From positions 21,054-85,053 of the forward strand of contig NZ_AXAP01000021.1 in NCBI RefSeq assembly GCF_000472865.1: DNA of 64,000 nt, read 5' to 3'. Numbering within the stretch: position 1 is the stretch's first letter; each line of letters begins with the position of its first letter. The notes below the pieces were generated by a model. It was given only the letters and a program-made list of their open reading frames with translations. It was not told the origin of the DNA and ran no database searches. Positions 1 through 8,677 of the stretch are shown here, piece by piece. The position numbers and the translations under genes are program-made. The stretch comes from Bradyrhizobium elkanii WSM2783 (GTDB lineage: Bacteria; Pseudomonadota; Alphaproteobacteria; Rhizobiales; Xanthobacteraceae).

Positions 1-65
1 ATTCTTGTGTTGACGCGTTTTCTTCACGCGAACCGGTATCCACTTCGCTCGAAAACGCTCTAAGA
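1..65. repeat. Short dispersed Bradyrhizobium-type repeat
   Basis: The stretch carries ACCGGTATCCACTTCGCTC between GCGTTTTC and GAAAACGC arms (about positions 19-57), so it can fold on itself. Elements with this wording are, from general knowledge, scattered through Bradyrhizobium intergenic regions. No gene is seen from here to position 171. The left end may be cut by the window edge. Confidence 0.55.
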
Positions 66-171
66 ATAAGAACTCGACTACGCGAGAAGATGTTAACAGG
101 CGCGTTCCGGATAGAAAGCGAAATCTGTCATGGCGGCCGGGAAGCGATGCCGAACCCTGCCTGCGTGGAAC

Positions 172-1602
172 TTAAGCTGATGCTGCTGGCGCAGTCAGTC
201 GTCGACCAATTTCGACGATCACCTCGAATGCGGCATCCGCATCGGCTTCTGTCATATCGAATGAACCTGCCTGAAATCGGATCACGAACTGCCCATCGAC
301 TTTGGTCTGCGTGAGATAGATCCGTCCGTCGTTGTTGATCGCATTGATCAGTCGAAGGTTGTGTTCATCAAGGTCGGCAACGTTCTTCGGCTCATGGCGA
401 AACGAGAACAATGAGAGTATGGGCCTGGTTGTCACGCGAAAATCGGCTGTCCGTGTCAGCCGCGCGGCCAGCGCCTCCGACCAGCGCACGTGATTGCGGA
501 TCATGTTGCGCAACCCATCTAGCCCATAGGCCCGCAGCAAGAACCAGATCTTCAAGGCACGGAAGCGGCGGCCAAGTGGTATGCTCCATTCCGAGTAATT
601 GATGATGCCGTCATGGCCGTGCGTCTTGAGGAATTCTGGGTGAATGGCCAGAGTTCGCACCAGGCTTTCGGGATCGCGCAGAAAATGCGCGGAACAATCG
701 AATTGCGCGCCAAGCCATTTATGGGGATTGAGAACCAGAGAGTCTGCCAGCGCGACTCCTTCCCACAGATGGCGAAACTCAGGGCAAATCATCGCGGACC
801 CGGCCCACGCCGCATCGACGTGAACGTAGAGATCGTGTCGTCTCGCGACTTCACAGATTCCTGCGACATTGTCAGTTCCGCCTACGCTGGTACCTCCGAC
901 ACTGGCGACAATGCCCGCGGGTAGAAAACCAGCTTGTTGGTCCGAGACGATCGCGGCGTCCAATGCTGCGACATCGAGGCCGCGCATTTCGCCAAGGACC
1001 GGAATGCGCACGAGATTGTCTTCGCCAATTCCCGAAATCCAGATGGCGCGATCGATCGAGGTGTGCACCTGATCCGAACTGTAGATCCGCAATCGCGGTT
1101 GACCCGACAGCCCCTGCTTGTTGCCGTACCATTTCAGTGCGCGCTCGCGCATGACGAGAACTGCCGCCAACGTTGCCGATGATGCGGAGTCCTGGATGAC
1201 GCCCTTGAAGCCTTCAGGCAGACCGAGCGCCCGGCGCAGCCAGTCCAGAACACGAGTCTCCAACTCGGTTGCAGATGGCGAGGTTTGCCAAAGCATGCAT
1301 TGGGCGGCGATCGCCGACACAAATTGCTCGGCGATCACCGAAGCGGGGGCAGCGTTGGCCGGGAAATAGGCAAAGAACCGCGGATGCTGCCAATGGGTGA
1401 TACCGGGCATCACGATGCTTTCAAAGTCTGCAAAAATGGCGTCCATCGATTCCGGCGATTCGGGCGCGCTTGGAGGAATGGCATTGAAGGTAGCTCCGGG
1501 CATTGTCTGAGCCCGGACGGGGCGATTGCGCAGACCTTGGCGATAATTCACGCCCCAATCAGCGGCCTTATGGCTCCAAACGCGAAACTCATCGTCATCC
1601 AT
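172..1602 (-). CDS. PLP-dependent aromatic-L-amino-acid decarboxylase family protein
   Basis: A 476-residue group II decarboxylase (the DOPA/tyrosine/tryptophan decarboxylase family), which removes CO2 from an aromatic amino acid to give an amine. The PLP-binding lysine is K295 in NPHKWLGAQFD. The cofactor-pairing aspartate is D263 in HVDAAWAG. The N-terminal WQHPRFFAYFPAN block (about 71-83) is typical of the family. Length fits the usual 470-500 residues. The ATG has a strong AAGGAGG five bases upstream. It stands alone, with no transporter beside it, so the amino acid used (Phe, Tyr, Trp or DOPA) cannot be told from sequence. It is probably cytoplasmic. Confidence 0.9.
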   Translation of the reverse strand: MDDDEFRVWSHKAADWGVNYRQGLRNRPVRAQTMPGATFNAIPPSAPESPESMDAIFADFESIVMPGITHWQHPRFFAYFPANAAPASVIAEQFVSAIAAQCMLWQTSPSATELETRVLDWLRRALGLPEGFKGVIQDSASSATLAAVLVMRERALKWYGNKQGLSGQPRLRIYSSDQVHTSIDRAIWISGIGEDNLVRIPVLGEMRGLDVAALDAAIVSDQQAGFLPAGIVASVGGTSVGGTDNVAGICEVARRHDLYVHVDAAWAGSAMICPEFRHLWEGVALADSLVLNPHKWLGAQFDCSAHFLRDPESLVRTLAIHPEFLKTHGHDGIINYSEWSIPLGRRFRALKIWFLLRAYGLDGLRNMIRNHVRWSEALAARLTRTADFRVTTRPILSLFSFRHEPKNVADLDEHNLRLINAINNDGRIYLTQTKVDGQFVIRFQAGSFDMTEADADAAFEVIVEIGRRLTAPAASA

Positions 1603-1780
1603 CGGAGCCTCCTTATCGGCCGTTTGCTCTATCGAAGTGCCGAATGCTGGCCAAAGTTCGACCCCGTGCCTTCGGACACATTTTTTTGCTCCGTCAGCCG
1701 TAAGCCAATCCGGCGAAAGAGATCCAACCTCAGATCTCTGCCTGTCCCGTTCGCTGCCAACGTTGCGTTCCTGTCATCCA

Positions 1781-1814
1781 CGATCGGAGCGCCGCAATCG
1801 CGACGCTCCGATCG
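1781..1814. terminator. Hairpin downstream of the metal-efflux remnant
   Basis: An 11-bp perfect inverted repeat (CGATCGGAGCG at 1781-1791 and CGCTCCGATCG at 1804-1814) with a 12-base loop lies about 20 bases beyond the end of the minus-strand remnant at 1835. No T-run follows, so it could be a weak terminator or a protein-binding palindrome instead. The rest of 1603-1834 shows nothing recognisable. Confidence 0.35.
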
Positions 1815-1834
1815 GAAGAGTCAATTGCGAAAGC

Positions 1835-2790
1835 TCATTTCTTGAACTTCGCCTGCCCGGTCTTTCCGTCCGCTCCCTTGAGGGTGATGCTGATCGTCGA
1901 GCCGGGTGCGATGTCCTGCTTGGCCTCGGCCGTCAGGGCATTGTCGGCCACCACAAGCGTCAGCGTCTCCCGGCCAGCGCCGGAAGAGACCAGCGCCGAG
2001 CCAGAGAGACCCTTGCTCGACACGGCTTATTCGCTCGCCGAGCGCGATCTGGCGATCTATCACCGTACCGGCGATGGGCGATCGCATCTCATAGACCGTC
2101 AGGCTTTGGTTGCTTTCGATCCTGGCGAGCAGTTCGCCCCTCTCGACGGTGTCACCGACGCGCTTCGGTCCCGTGCCCCTTGTCGTCGGCTCCGTGCCCC
2201 TTCCCCTCTGGCTCGGATTGCTTCGGCGCGGATGCAACCTCGGCACGGCCGATTTCTGCGGGAGAGGACGCGCCAGCATCCACGCGATGTTGAAGCAACG
2301 GTGAGAGCCGGTCGATAGCGGCGACCTGCTCATCGAGAATGTGAATTCTCCGCTGCAGCCCGAGCACGCTGAGGAAGGCAATAGCGGCCTCGGACAATAT
2401 CTGCAGCCGCACGGCTTGGCGGTCGATCGCGGCCCCCTGAACGCCGGCTTGACCGGCGGCAATCCGCGCTTCGCGCTTGCCGAAAAGCTCGAAGAGCTGG
2501 CTGATCTGCAGCGTCGTTTCAGCCGACTTCGTGCCGCGATAGATGCTGGAACCGAACGAATTATCCTGTTCGTAGGAGAGCTCGGGGTTGAGAAGTGCAC
2601 CCGCCTGGATGCGCTGATCGGTCGCAATGCCGACATCGCGCTCCGCAGCGGTAAAGCGAGGACTGATTGCGAGCGCGCGCTCCAGTGCCGCCCCCAACGT
2701 GAGGGTCTGCGAATGAGACACGGCCGTCAGCCAAGGGCTGAGCAGCAATGCCGTCGCACACGCAAGACGCGTGGCGGCCTTGAACAACAT
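1835..2790 (-). pseudogene. Degraded CzcC/CzcB-type metal-efflux remnant (deletion fusion)
   Basis: On the minus strand from 2790 there is a clear start of a TolC-family outer-membrane protein of the CzcC type: a signal peptide (about 1-28), then NPELSYEQDN and SQLFELFGKREARIAAGQAG. After SSPAEIGRAEVAS (about residue 185) it runs into a short His/Lys-rich tail like the N-terminal metal-binding linker of CzcB adaptors, and stops at 2152. In another frame, about 2166-2030, a membrane-fusion (CzcB) fragment follows with GDTVERGELLARIES and RSPIAGTVIDRQIALGE. In a third frame, 2023-1835, comes the C-terminus of a further protein ending TGQAKFKK that I cannot identify. Intact CzcC and CzcB proteins are each about 400 residues, and no CzcA pump is present. 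The simplest reading is an RND metal-efflux operon collapsed by internal deletions. The first 212 codons are open, so a short product is possible. Confidence 0.75.
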
Positions 2791-2844
2791 GATGAGAATC
2801 TGACGAACGACGGATTTCGGGCGCAGTGCGCCCAGCGGTCACGT

Positions 2845-2991
2845 TCAGATCAGGGATTTTGGCGGAGGCGGATCGAGTCCGGGCAATAAACCGTGACGCT
2901 GGATGTCGCGCGACAGATTCGCCTCGCGCGCAACGTTCACATACACGGTCATCACGAGCATGGCCAAGAGTCCGCGCCGAGAGCGCGGCAA
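2845..2991 (-). CDS. Small ORF upstream of the metal-efflux remnant, unknown
   Basis: A 48-codon frame starting at TTG (2991), or 38 codons from ATG (2961). It has a hydrophobic start (GLLAMLVMTVYVN), a charged middle (AREANLSRDIQRHG) and a proline-rich end (GLDPPPPKSLI). The pattern looks like a small single-pass membrane protein rather than random sequence, and it lies 54 bases upstream of the czcC-like start on the same strand. I do not recognise the family. No good ribosome-binding site is visible before the ATG, so it may be another remnant of the efflux locus. Confidence 0.3.
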   Translation of the reverse strand: MPRSRRGLLAMLVMTVYVNVAREANLSRDIQRHGLLPGLDPPPPKSLI

Positions 2992-3155
2992 CCTGGTTCA
3001 ATGCCTCAAGATGGAAAACGTCACTTCTGCGATTCTCGACTAACCGGCACTCGCCGAGATAGCACGCGACGCGGCCGGATGTCGATGTGCAATAGTGTTA
3101 TATCCCTATCGTTGTGTTGCCGCGAGAGAGCAACCATCAATACAGTCGTGCAGGT

Positions 3156-3260
3156 CTAGCGCTTGGCATCTTGCGGACACCGCACGAGACCGACGGCGCC
3201 CGTTGTCGTCTGGCCAGGACCGATCTTTTCGACCACCAACCCGTCCGCTTCAAACAGCAT
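3156..3260 (-). CDS. Tiny ORF overlapping the 3' end of the HU gene
   Basis: A 34-codon frame whose ATG overlaps the last codons of the HU-type gene (ATGCTGTTTGA shared). It ends in CPQDAKR before a TAG at 3156. Composition is protein-like (EADGLVVEKIGPGQTTTGAVGLV) and translational coupling is possible. It could equally be the tail of a lost gene. Function unknown. Bases 2992-3155 hold nothing else I can recognise. Confidence 0.2.
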   Translation of the reverse strand: MLFEADGLVVEKIGPGQTTTGAVGLVRCPQDAKR

Positions 3261-3546
3261 CTTTAGCCACCTTCAGAGGTGACGCCTTGACCGACCTGCT
3301 GGCTGGCTTGGCCGCGAACTCCATAGGCTCTTTCGTGAAAGGATTTATACCGCTGCGGGCTTCAGTAGCAGGCTTGTTTACGACCGACATTTTGACGAAG
3401 CCGGGAATGACGAACTCGCCGCACTCATTCAGCTCCTTGTAGCCTACAGTCGCCATCTGCTCGATGACGGCCTTTACGTCTGCCTTGGAAACCTGCGTTC
3501 CTTCTGCAATTGCATCAATCAACTGATTCTTGGTCATCTTGGCCAT
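3250..3546 (-). CDS. HU-family DNA-binding protein
   Basis: A 98-residue histone-like protein of the HU/IHF superfamily: small, basic, dimeric, nucleoid-associated. It starts MAKMTKNQLIDAIAEGTQVSKADVKAVIEQM, the two-helix N-terminal body, followed by GEFVIPGFVKMSVVNKPATEARSGINPFTKEP, matching the beta-arm of HU where R..NP..G..I contacts DNA. The C-terminus (about 84-98) is longer and lysine-rich compared with the 90-residue E. coli HU. AAAGGA lies eight bases before the ATG. It is monocistronic unless coupled to the tiny ORF that overlaps its end. Confidence 0.9.
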   Translation of the reverse strand: MAKMTKNQLIDAIAEGTQVSKADVKAVIEQMATVGYKELNECGEFVIPGFVKMSVVNKPATEARSGINPFTKEPMEFAAKPASRSVKASPLKVAKDAV

Positions 3547-3885
3547 GATGGATTCCTTTGTGGAGGCTCAGAACAGTTTTGAAGCGCATGCGCTACCCGG
3601 GGTACGTCACCCTGATCGGAGGCGACAAGCCACGCGGTTCGCTTCTCGTTCGTACCTGTGATCGTGAAGTCTCCGGCCTTAAAACCTATCAAGGCCCAAA
3701 ACGCAAGGAGCAGGTCGGCACTGTCGGTCAATCGCGTACCGGATTCAGCGGATTGACCCACACAGAGACAGTGCCCATATGGGGTACAAGAATCGAATGA
3801 AGCCTGCCGTTTCGGACAAGCTTGGACGCGGCCAAGTATCTCTGGCAGCGTCATTCCACACAGAGGGTTTCGTTCGGGAGGTCCT
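3547..3885. other. Non-coding stretch between the HU gene and the flavin oxidoreductase
   Basis: No convincing gene in 339 bases. Two adjacent palindromes, GCGCATGCGC (3584-3593) and TACCCGGGGTA (3594-3604), sit about 40-55 bases before the minus-strand HU start and could be regulatory. GGGAGG just before 3886 is the ribosome-binding site of the next gene. Confidence 0.4.
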
Positions 3886-4872
3886 ATGACGACACTGTCT
3901 ATCCTCGATCTCGTCCGCGTCACTCAAGACACCGATGCCCGCGGCGCGCTCGATAACGCCCGCGACATCGCGGTCCATGCCGAGGCTTGGGGCTATCGCC
4001 GCATTTGGGTGGCGGAGCATCACAACATGCCGGGCATCGCGAGCGCCGCGACGTCGGTTGTGATCGCTCATATCGCAGCGGGAACAAAAACGATCCGCGT
4101 CGGCGCGGGCGGCATCATGCTCCCCAACCATGCCCCCTACGTCATCGCCGAGCAGTTCGGGACGCTGGCGCGCCTGTTTCCAGGCCGCATTGATCTCGGG
4201 CTGGGCCGTGCACCGGGGACCGACCAGCTGACGCTGCGCGCGTTGCGCCGTGCGCCCGAAGCGGCCGAAAACTTCCCGCAGGACGTTCTCGAAGTGCAGG
4301 CCTTTCTGGCTCCTGCCGGTCCCAATCAGCGCATCCAGGCGGTGCCGGCGGCGGGAACGGAAGTGCCGTTGTGGATTCTCGGATCGAGCAATTTTGGCGC
4401 GATGCTGGCAGCTGAGCTCGGGCTTCCCTATGCCTTCGCCTCGCATTTCGCTCCTGACCTGCTGATCCCCGCGCTGCAGATCTACCGCAGCCGCTTCAAA
4501 CCGTCCGAGCAACTTGACCGTCCCTACGCGATGGTGGGCGTCAACATCATCGCCGCCGGCAGCGATGACGAAGCGCGCAGGCTGGCGACGACCCAGCAGA
4601 TGTCCTTCACGAACATCTTCCGCGGCGCGCGGGGCCTCAGCCAGCCGCCGATCGACGATATTGAGAGCTACTGGTCGCCTGCGGAAAAAGCGCAGGCGAT
4701 GAGCATGCTCGCGCGCTCCATCGTTGGCTCGCCCGATACGGTTCGTTCGGGCATCGATGCGCTCGTTGGGGAAACAGGCGCCGACGAACTCATGATCGTG
4801 TCCGATGTCTACGATCACGCAGCTCGGCTGCGCTCCTTCGAACTTATCGCCAGCGCCGCCGGTGTTGCCTAA
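3886..4872 (+). CDS. LLM-class flavin-dependent oxidoreductase (luciferase-like)
   Basis: A 328-residue luciferase-like monooxygenase-superfamily protein, expected to use reduced flavin. Diagnostic stretches are [20 protein letters not shown] (about 43-62), the family active-site region, then [25 protein letters not shown] and [17 protein letters not shown]. These place it with the YhbW/bacterial-luciferase-alpha-like subgroup (group 1). The ATG at 3886 has GGGAGG four bases upstream. The gene ends 179 bases before the BluB-like gene on the same strand. Function in flavin chemistry together with BluB is possible but not shown. Substrate unknown. Confidence 0.88.
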   Translation: MTTLSILDLVRVTQDTDARGALDNARDIAVHAEAWGYRRIWVAEHHNMPGIASAATSVVIAHIAAGTKTIRVGAGGIMLPNHAPYVIAEQFGTLARLFPGRIDLGLGRAPGTDQLTLRALRRAPEAAENFPQDVLEVQAFLAPAGPNQRIQAVPAAGTEVPLWILGSSNFGAMLAAELGLPYAFASHFAPDLLIPALQIYRSRFKPSEQLDRPYAMVGVNIIAAGSDDEARRLATTQQMSFTNIFRGARGLSQPPIDDIESYWSPAEKAQAMSMLARSIVGSPDTVRSGIDALVGETGADELMIVSDVYDHAARLRSFELIASAAGVA

Positions 4873-5051
4873 GAACTTTGTCTTGGTCTTGGGCCGGCCA
4901 AGGCCGTGCTTGCCTGATCCCGCTTCGCTGGTCACGGTGATGACGGCGCGGCTTGCAACGCGACAAATTGGGGGACAGATTGGGCGCGTTCGAACAGATC
5001 GGCGAAATCGCCGTGCTGCTGGTCCCGCATCATTCAGAACCGTGAGCCCTG
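4873..5051 (+). other. Gap before bluB with a possible 3' gene fragment
   Basis: From about 4946 to 5043 one frame reads LQRDKLGDRLGAFEQIGEIAVLLVPHHSEP and then stops. This looks like the tail of a real protein without a body, possibly a decayed neighbour. I see none of the conserved blocks of a cobalamin riboswitch here. Confidence 0.25.
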
Positions 5052-5684
5052 ATGGTTTCCTTCGACGAACCCTTTCGCCGGCAACTGCGCGAGCTGTTCG
5101 TGTGGCGTCGCGACGTCCGGCGGTTTCGTCCTGATCCGCTCCCAAGTGACGCCATCGAGCGGCTCATCGAGATCGCCTGCCTTTCCCCTTCGGTCGGCCT
5201 GAGCCAGCCTTGGCGGTTCGTCATTGTCGAGGACAAGGCGAGACGCCGGGCCGTGATCGAAAACTTCAAGACCTGCAATGCTGATGCCTTGCAGTCCTAT
5301 TCGGGCGAACGCGCGGCCCGATATGCAGCCCTCAAGCTCTCAGGCTTAGAAGAGGCGCCGGGACACCTGGCCGTGTTCGCGGAAACGACAGGCAACGTGG
5401 GTCACGGCCTCGGGCGTGCAACCATGCCGGAAACGGTCGAATATTCCGTCGTCGCGGCGGTCTGCTCGATGTGGCTCGCCGCGCGTGCAGAGGGCATCGG
5501 GGTTGGCTGGGTATCGATCCTGAACCCAGCCAGTATCCACGAGATTCTTGAAGTGCCGGAGTCCTGGAAATTCATCGGCTACTTCTGCGTCGGGTACCCC
5601 GAGGCAGAGTTCGATCGACCAGAACTTGAGCGGGCCGACTGGGAATATCGGCGAGCGTCGAACGAATTTGCGATTCGACGCTAG
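5052..5684 (+). CDS. bluB: 5,6-dimethylbenzimidazole synthase BluB
   Basis: A 210-residue flavin-destroying enzyme of the nitroreductase fold. BluB cleaves reduced FMN with oxygen to give 5,6-dimethylbenzimidazole, the lower ligand of vitamin B12. The family-specific N-terminal WRRDVRRFRPDPLP (about 18-31) and SPSVGLSQPWRFVIVED (about 45-61) match BluB rather than general nitroreductases. The middle (TMPETVEYSVVAAVCSMWLAARAEGIGVGWVSIL) and YFCVGYP near the end fit as well. Length is close to the usual 200-230. The ribosome-binding site is weak. No other cobalamin gene lies in the window, so B12 synthesis would depend on genes elsewhere. Confidence 0.9.
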   Translation: MVSFDEPFRRQLRELFVWRRDVRRFRPDPLPSDAIERLIEIACLSPSVGLSQPWRFVIVEDKARRRAVIENFKTCNADALQSYSGERAARYAALKLSGLEEAPGHLAVFAETTGNVGHGLGRATMPETVEYSVVAAVCSMWLAARAEGIGVGWVSILNPASIHEILEVPESWKFIGYFCVGYPEAEFDRPELERADWEYRRASNEFAIRR

Positions 5685-5718
5685 TCCATTGCGCCGAAGA
5701 AATCCGGTCCAGACGTTC

Positions 5719-6651
5719 CTACTTCAACATCTTTGCGACGTTGTCCTTCGTCACAACGTCGAGACCGGTGTGGATGATCTCCGGCACCTTCTGGCCCTTC
5801 TTGATTGCAAGCAGAGTATCCATCGATTTCTCGCCCATCTCGAACGGACGCTGGCCGACCAGCGCATTGGCATAACCTTCGTTCAGAAGCTCGAGCTGCA
5901 TCCTGAGGGTGTCGGCCACGACAAGCGTGAACTTGCCGGCGTCCATGTCCTTCTTGCTCTTGCTGGCGAACGCCTTGAAGCCTTCCGGCGCGAACATGGG
6001 CCAGCCGCCGATCGGAATGATCGCCGCGAGGTCAGGTGTCGCGGTGCGCAGATCCGTCATCTGCTGCACGCCAAGCGCGGGATCGTCGTTGCAGAAGGTC
6101 GGCGAGCCCGGGACTTCGGTCCACTTCGAACCTTTGAGCGCTTCGCGGACGCCATTGACGCGTTCGGCCAAATTCTGCGCACCCGGCCCGCCGGAGATCA
6201 TTGCGTATTTACCGCCATCGGGCCGGAGCTTCAGCAATTGCTTGCCAAGCGCGAGGCCGAACTCCTTGTTGTTGGTGCCGATGTAGGCGATCCGCTTCGA
6301 GCCCGGCGCGTCCGAGTCAAACGTGATGACGGGAATGCCGGCTGTCGTTGCCGCCTCGATCGACTTCGTCATCGCGGCAACATCGGCGACCGAGATGGCC
6401 AGGCCGTCCACTTTTTGGGTGATGAAATCCTGGATGATCTGGGCTTGCGTCGCCGGCTCGTGCTCGACGGGACCTTTATAGATGCATTCGATGTTGCCGA
6501 GCTCCTTGGCACGTTTCTGGCAGCCGTCGCGCGCGAAATCGAAGAACGGATTGTTCATGGCCTTGGGCACGATCACGAATTTGTAGCTCTGAGCAAACGC
6601 CGGCGTCGCCATCATGGCAACGGCGATGCCAGCAAGAAGTACCTTCCTCAT
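5719..6651 (-). CDS. CUT2-type sugar ABC transporter, periplasmic substrate-binding protein
   Basis: A 310-residue periplasmic binding protein of the ribose/fructose type (Peripla_BP_4). The start at 6651 is chosen because GGAGGG lies five bases upstream. A codon five residues earlier has no such site. A signal peptide (MRKVLLAGIAVAMMATPAFA, cut about residue 20) precedes YKFVIVPKAMNNPFFDFARDG, the first sugar-binding strand. GIPVITFDSDAPGSKRIAYIGTNN (about 120-143) is the second hinge-side region. It is the last gene of a minus-strand run in the order ATPase, permease, binding protein, all one importer. The sugar is not predictable; ribose, fructose, mannose or an alditol are all reasonable. 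Confidence 0.9.
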   Translation of the reverse strand: MRKVLLAGIAVAMMATPAFAQSYKFVIVPKAMNNPFFDFARDGCQKRAKELGNIECIYKGPVEHEPATQAQIIQDFITQKVDGLAISVADVAAMTKSIEAATTAGIPVITFDSDAPGSKRIAYIGTNNKEFGLALGKQLLKLRPDGGKYAMISGGPGAQNLAERVNGVREALKGSKWTEVPGSPTFCNDDPALGVQQMTDLRTATPDLAAIIPIGGWPMFAPEGFKAFASKSKKDMDAGKFTLVVADTLRMQLELLNEGYANALVGQRPFEMGEKSMDTLLAIKKGQKVPEIIHTGLDVVTKDNVAKMLK

Positions 6652-6745
6652 TGCTTCCCTCCACATTTTTTGTGCCTATCCCTTGAAATCAGCGGCTCCG
6701 GGAGGCGGATAGACGATCATTTCGTTATCCTCCCGGAGGAGCTCT

Positions 6746-7828
6746 TTAGGCCATGCGCGATCGGATGCGATCGACCAGCACCGCCGCGATGATGATCACG
6801 CCCACGAGGGTCTGCTGCCAATAGGAGTTGACCTGCGCGAGCACGAGGCCGTTGCGGATCACCTCGAGCAGCACGCAGCCGACAATGGCCCCAAGCGGGC
6901 CGCCGACGCCGCCGGCAAGATTGGCACCGCCGATGACCGCGGCCGCAATGACATTGAGCTCGTAGGACGTCGCCATGTTTGCAGGCGCCGATCCCAGCCA
7001 GCCGGAGATGATGATGCCCTGCAGACCCGCCGCGAGCGCGCAGATCACATAGACCTCGACCTTCACCCGCACGACCGAAATTCCGGTCAACGCGGCCGCC
7101 TTCTCATTGCCGCCGAGGGCAAAGACGTGGCGGCCGAAACTGGTGTGATGCAGCACGACCGCCATCGCCACCGCGAGAACCACGAGATAGATGAACGACA
7201 CGGGCATGCCGAGCACAACGCCCGATGTCAGCGCGTAGAAATAATCGGCGTCGGGGCCACCGGGAAAACTGCCGCGGCCGTTGGAGACGACGTAGCCAAG
7301 GCCGCGCACGATCGAGAGCATGCCGAGCGTGGTGACAAAAGGCGACAGCCCAAGCACCGCGATGCAGAAGCCGTTGACGAGGCCGACCATCAGCGCGACG
7401 CCGAGCCCCGCCAGGACCGAGACGAGCAGGATCAAACCGGGTACATTGGCGACCACAGTCTTGCCGTCAGCGGCCAGATGCACGAACCACTCTGCGCCAG
7501 GCGTGCCCGGCGTCGAGATGTACGTCATGACCATCGAGGTGATCATCGCGGAAAAGCACATCATCGAGCCGACCGAAAGATCGATGCCGGCCGTGATAAT
7601 GACGAGGGTCACGCCGAGCGTGGCGATGGCGATGAAGGAAAAGTTCTTCGCCACATTCTGCATATTGCCTTCGGTGAAGAAATACGGGCTCGCGAAGTTC
7701 ATCACCACGAACAGAGCCACCAGCGCGATCAGGACGTAGCCGGTCTGCGAGGCAAAGAAGCCGCTCTGCCACCATTTGGCCTTGCCGATATTGGTGAAGG
7801 TGATGGGAGATTCCATGGGCGTGGCCAT
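6746..7828 (-). CDS. CUT2-type sugar ABC transporter permease (RbsC/FrcC-like)
   Basis: A 360-residue inner-membrane permease of the BPD_transp_2 family with about ten hydrophobic segments. The conserved GVTLVIITAGIDLSVGSMMCFSA block (about 79-101) is the CUT2 permease signature, and GRHVFALGGNEKAAALTGI is the cytoplasmic loop that docks with the ATPase. It has a longer periplasmic loop than RbsC (about 110-140). I use the ATG at 7828 because AAGGAGG lies seven bases before it; the TGA of the ATPase gene shares one base (TGATG). It works with the ATPase upstream and the binding protein downstream. Confidence 0.92.
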   Translation of the reverse strand: MATPMESPITFTNIGKAKWWQSGFFASQTGYVLIALVALFVVMNFASPYFFTEGNMQNVAKNFSFIAIATLGVTLVIITAGIDLSVGSMMCFSAMITSMVMTYISTPGTPGAEWFVHLAADGKTVVANVPGLILLVSVLAGLGVALMVGLVNGFCIAVLGLSPFVTTLGMLSIVRGLGYVVSNGRGSFPGGPDADYFYALTSGVVLGMPVSFIYLVVLAVAMAVVLHHTSFGRHVFALGGNEKAAALTGISVVRVKVEVYVICALAAGLQGIIISGWLGSAPANMATSYELNVIAAAVIGGANLAGGVGGPLGAIVGCVLLEVIRNGLVLAQVNSYWQQTLVGVIIIAAVLVDRIRSRMA

Positions 7829-8592
7829 CACGCAGCCTCCTTCGCTCCCGTGATGAGGGAGGTGACTTCCTCGGGGCTGGTGTCATCGATCGCCTTGTCG
7901 GCGCACTTCTCACCGCGGCGCATGACGACGACGCGGTCGCAGACCGCGAATACGTCCGGCATGCGGTGCGAGATCAGCATCACCGCGACGCCCTGCTCCT
8001 TCAGGCGATGGATCAGGCTTAAGACCTGCTCGACCTGGCGGACCGAGATCGCGGCCGTCGGTTCATCCATCATCACGAGCTTGGCATTGGAGAGCCGCGT
8101 CCGGGCGATCGCGACAGCCTGGCGCTGGCCGCCCGACATCTGCTTGACAAGGTCATGCGGACGGGTCTCCGAGCGCAGTTCTCCGAACAGTTCCAGCGCG
8201 CGCGCCGCCATCGCCTTGTGATCGAGAAAGGCGAACGGGCCAAGCTTGCGCTTGAGCTCACGGCCGAGGAAGACATTGGCGGCCGCCGTGAGATTGTCGG
8301 CGAGCGCGAGGTCCTGGTAGACGACCTCGATTCCGACCGCGCGGGCATCGATCGGACGGGCGAAATGAACCGCCTTGCCGTCAAAGCGAATCTCGCCGTG
8401 ACTCGGCAGGAAATTGCCGGCGATGATCTTGACGAGCGTCGACTTGCCGGCGCCGTTGTCTCCCATCAAGCCAACCACTTCGCCGGGGAGGATGCGCATG
8501 TCGACGCCGTGCAGCGCGCGAATGGCGCCGAACTCCTTGCCGATGCCCTTCAACTCCAGAACCGGTTGCCCGGCAGCGTGAGGGGTTGCCAT
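7828..8592 (-). CDS. CUT2-type sugar ABC transporter ATP-binding protein, single domain
   Basis: A 254-residue ATPase with one nucleotide-binding domain: Walker A GDNGAGKST (about 43-51), signature MSGGQRQAVAIAR (about 146-158), Walker B LVMMDEPTAA (about 166-175) and an H-loop in LISHRMPD. Most CUT2 importers use a two-domain ATPase. The single-domain form is known from the FrcA branch of rhizobial fructose importers, which suggests, but does not prove, a FrcBCA-like system. It lies 85 bases downstream of the gguB-like permease and overlaps the next permease by one base, so it is probably co-transcribed with both. Confidence 0.92.
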   Translation of the reverse strand: MATPHAAGQPVLELKGIGKEFGAIRALHGVDMRILPGEVVGLMGDNGAGKSTLVKIIAGNFLPSHGEIRFDGKAVHFARPIDARAVGIEVVYQDLALADNLTAAANVFLGRELKRKLGPFAFLDHKAMAARALELFGELRSETRPHDLVKQMSGGQRQAVAIARTRLSNAKLVMMDEPTAAISVRQVEQVLSLIHRLKEQGVAVMLISHRMPDVFAVCDRVVVMRRGEKCADKAIDDTSPEEVTSLITGAKEAA

Positions 8593-8677
8593 GGTTGGCC
8601 TCGCTCAGACATGCTGGTTGACCAGCGATTCCAGATATTGACACCTGATCTTCGCGTCGAATGGGACCGGTCCGTCG

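Noticed and set aside
4873-5051. Cobalamin riboswitch before bluB
   Set aside because: No B12-box-like or other conserved riboswitch block is visible.
3745-5145. A 466-codon minus-strand frame over the LLM and bluB region
   Set aside because: Shadow of the LLM gene and the gap; no conserved motif.
5052-5684. General nitroreductase instead of BluB
   Set aside because: WRRDVRRFR and SPSVGLSQPWRFV are BluB-specific.
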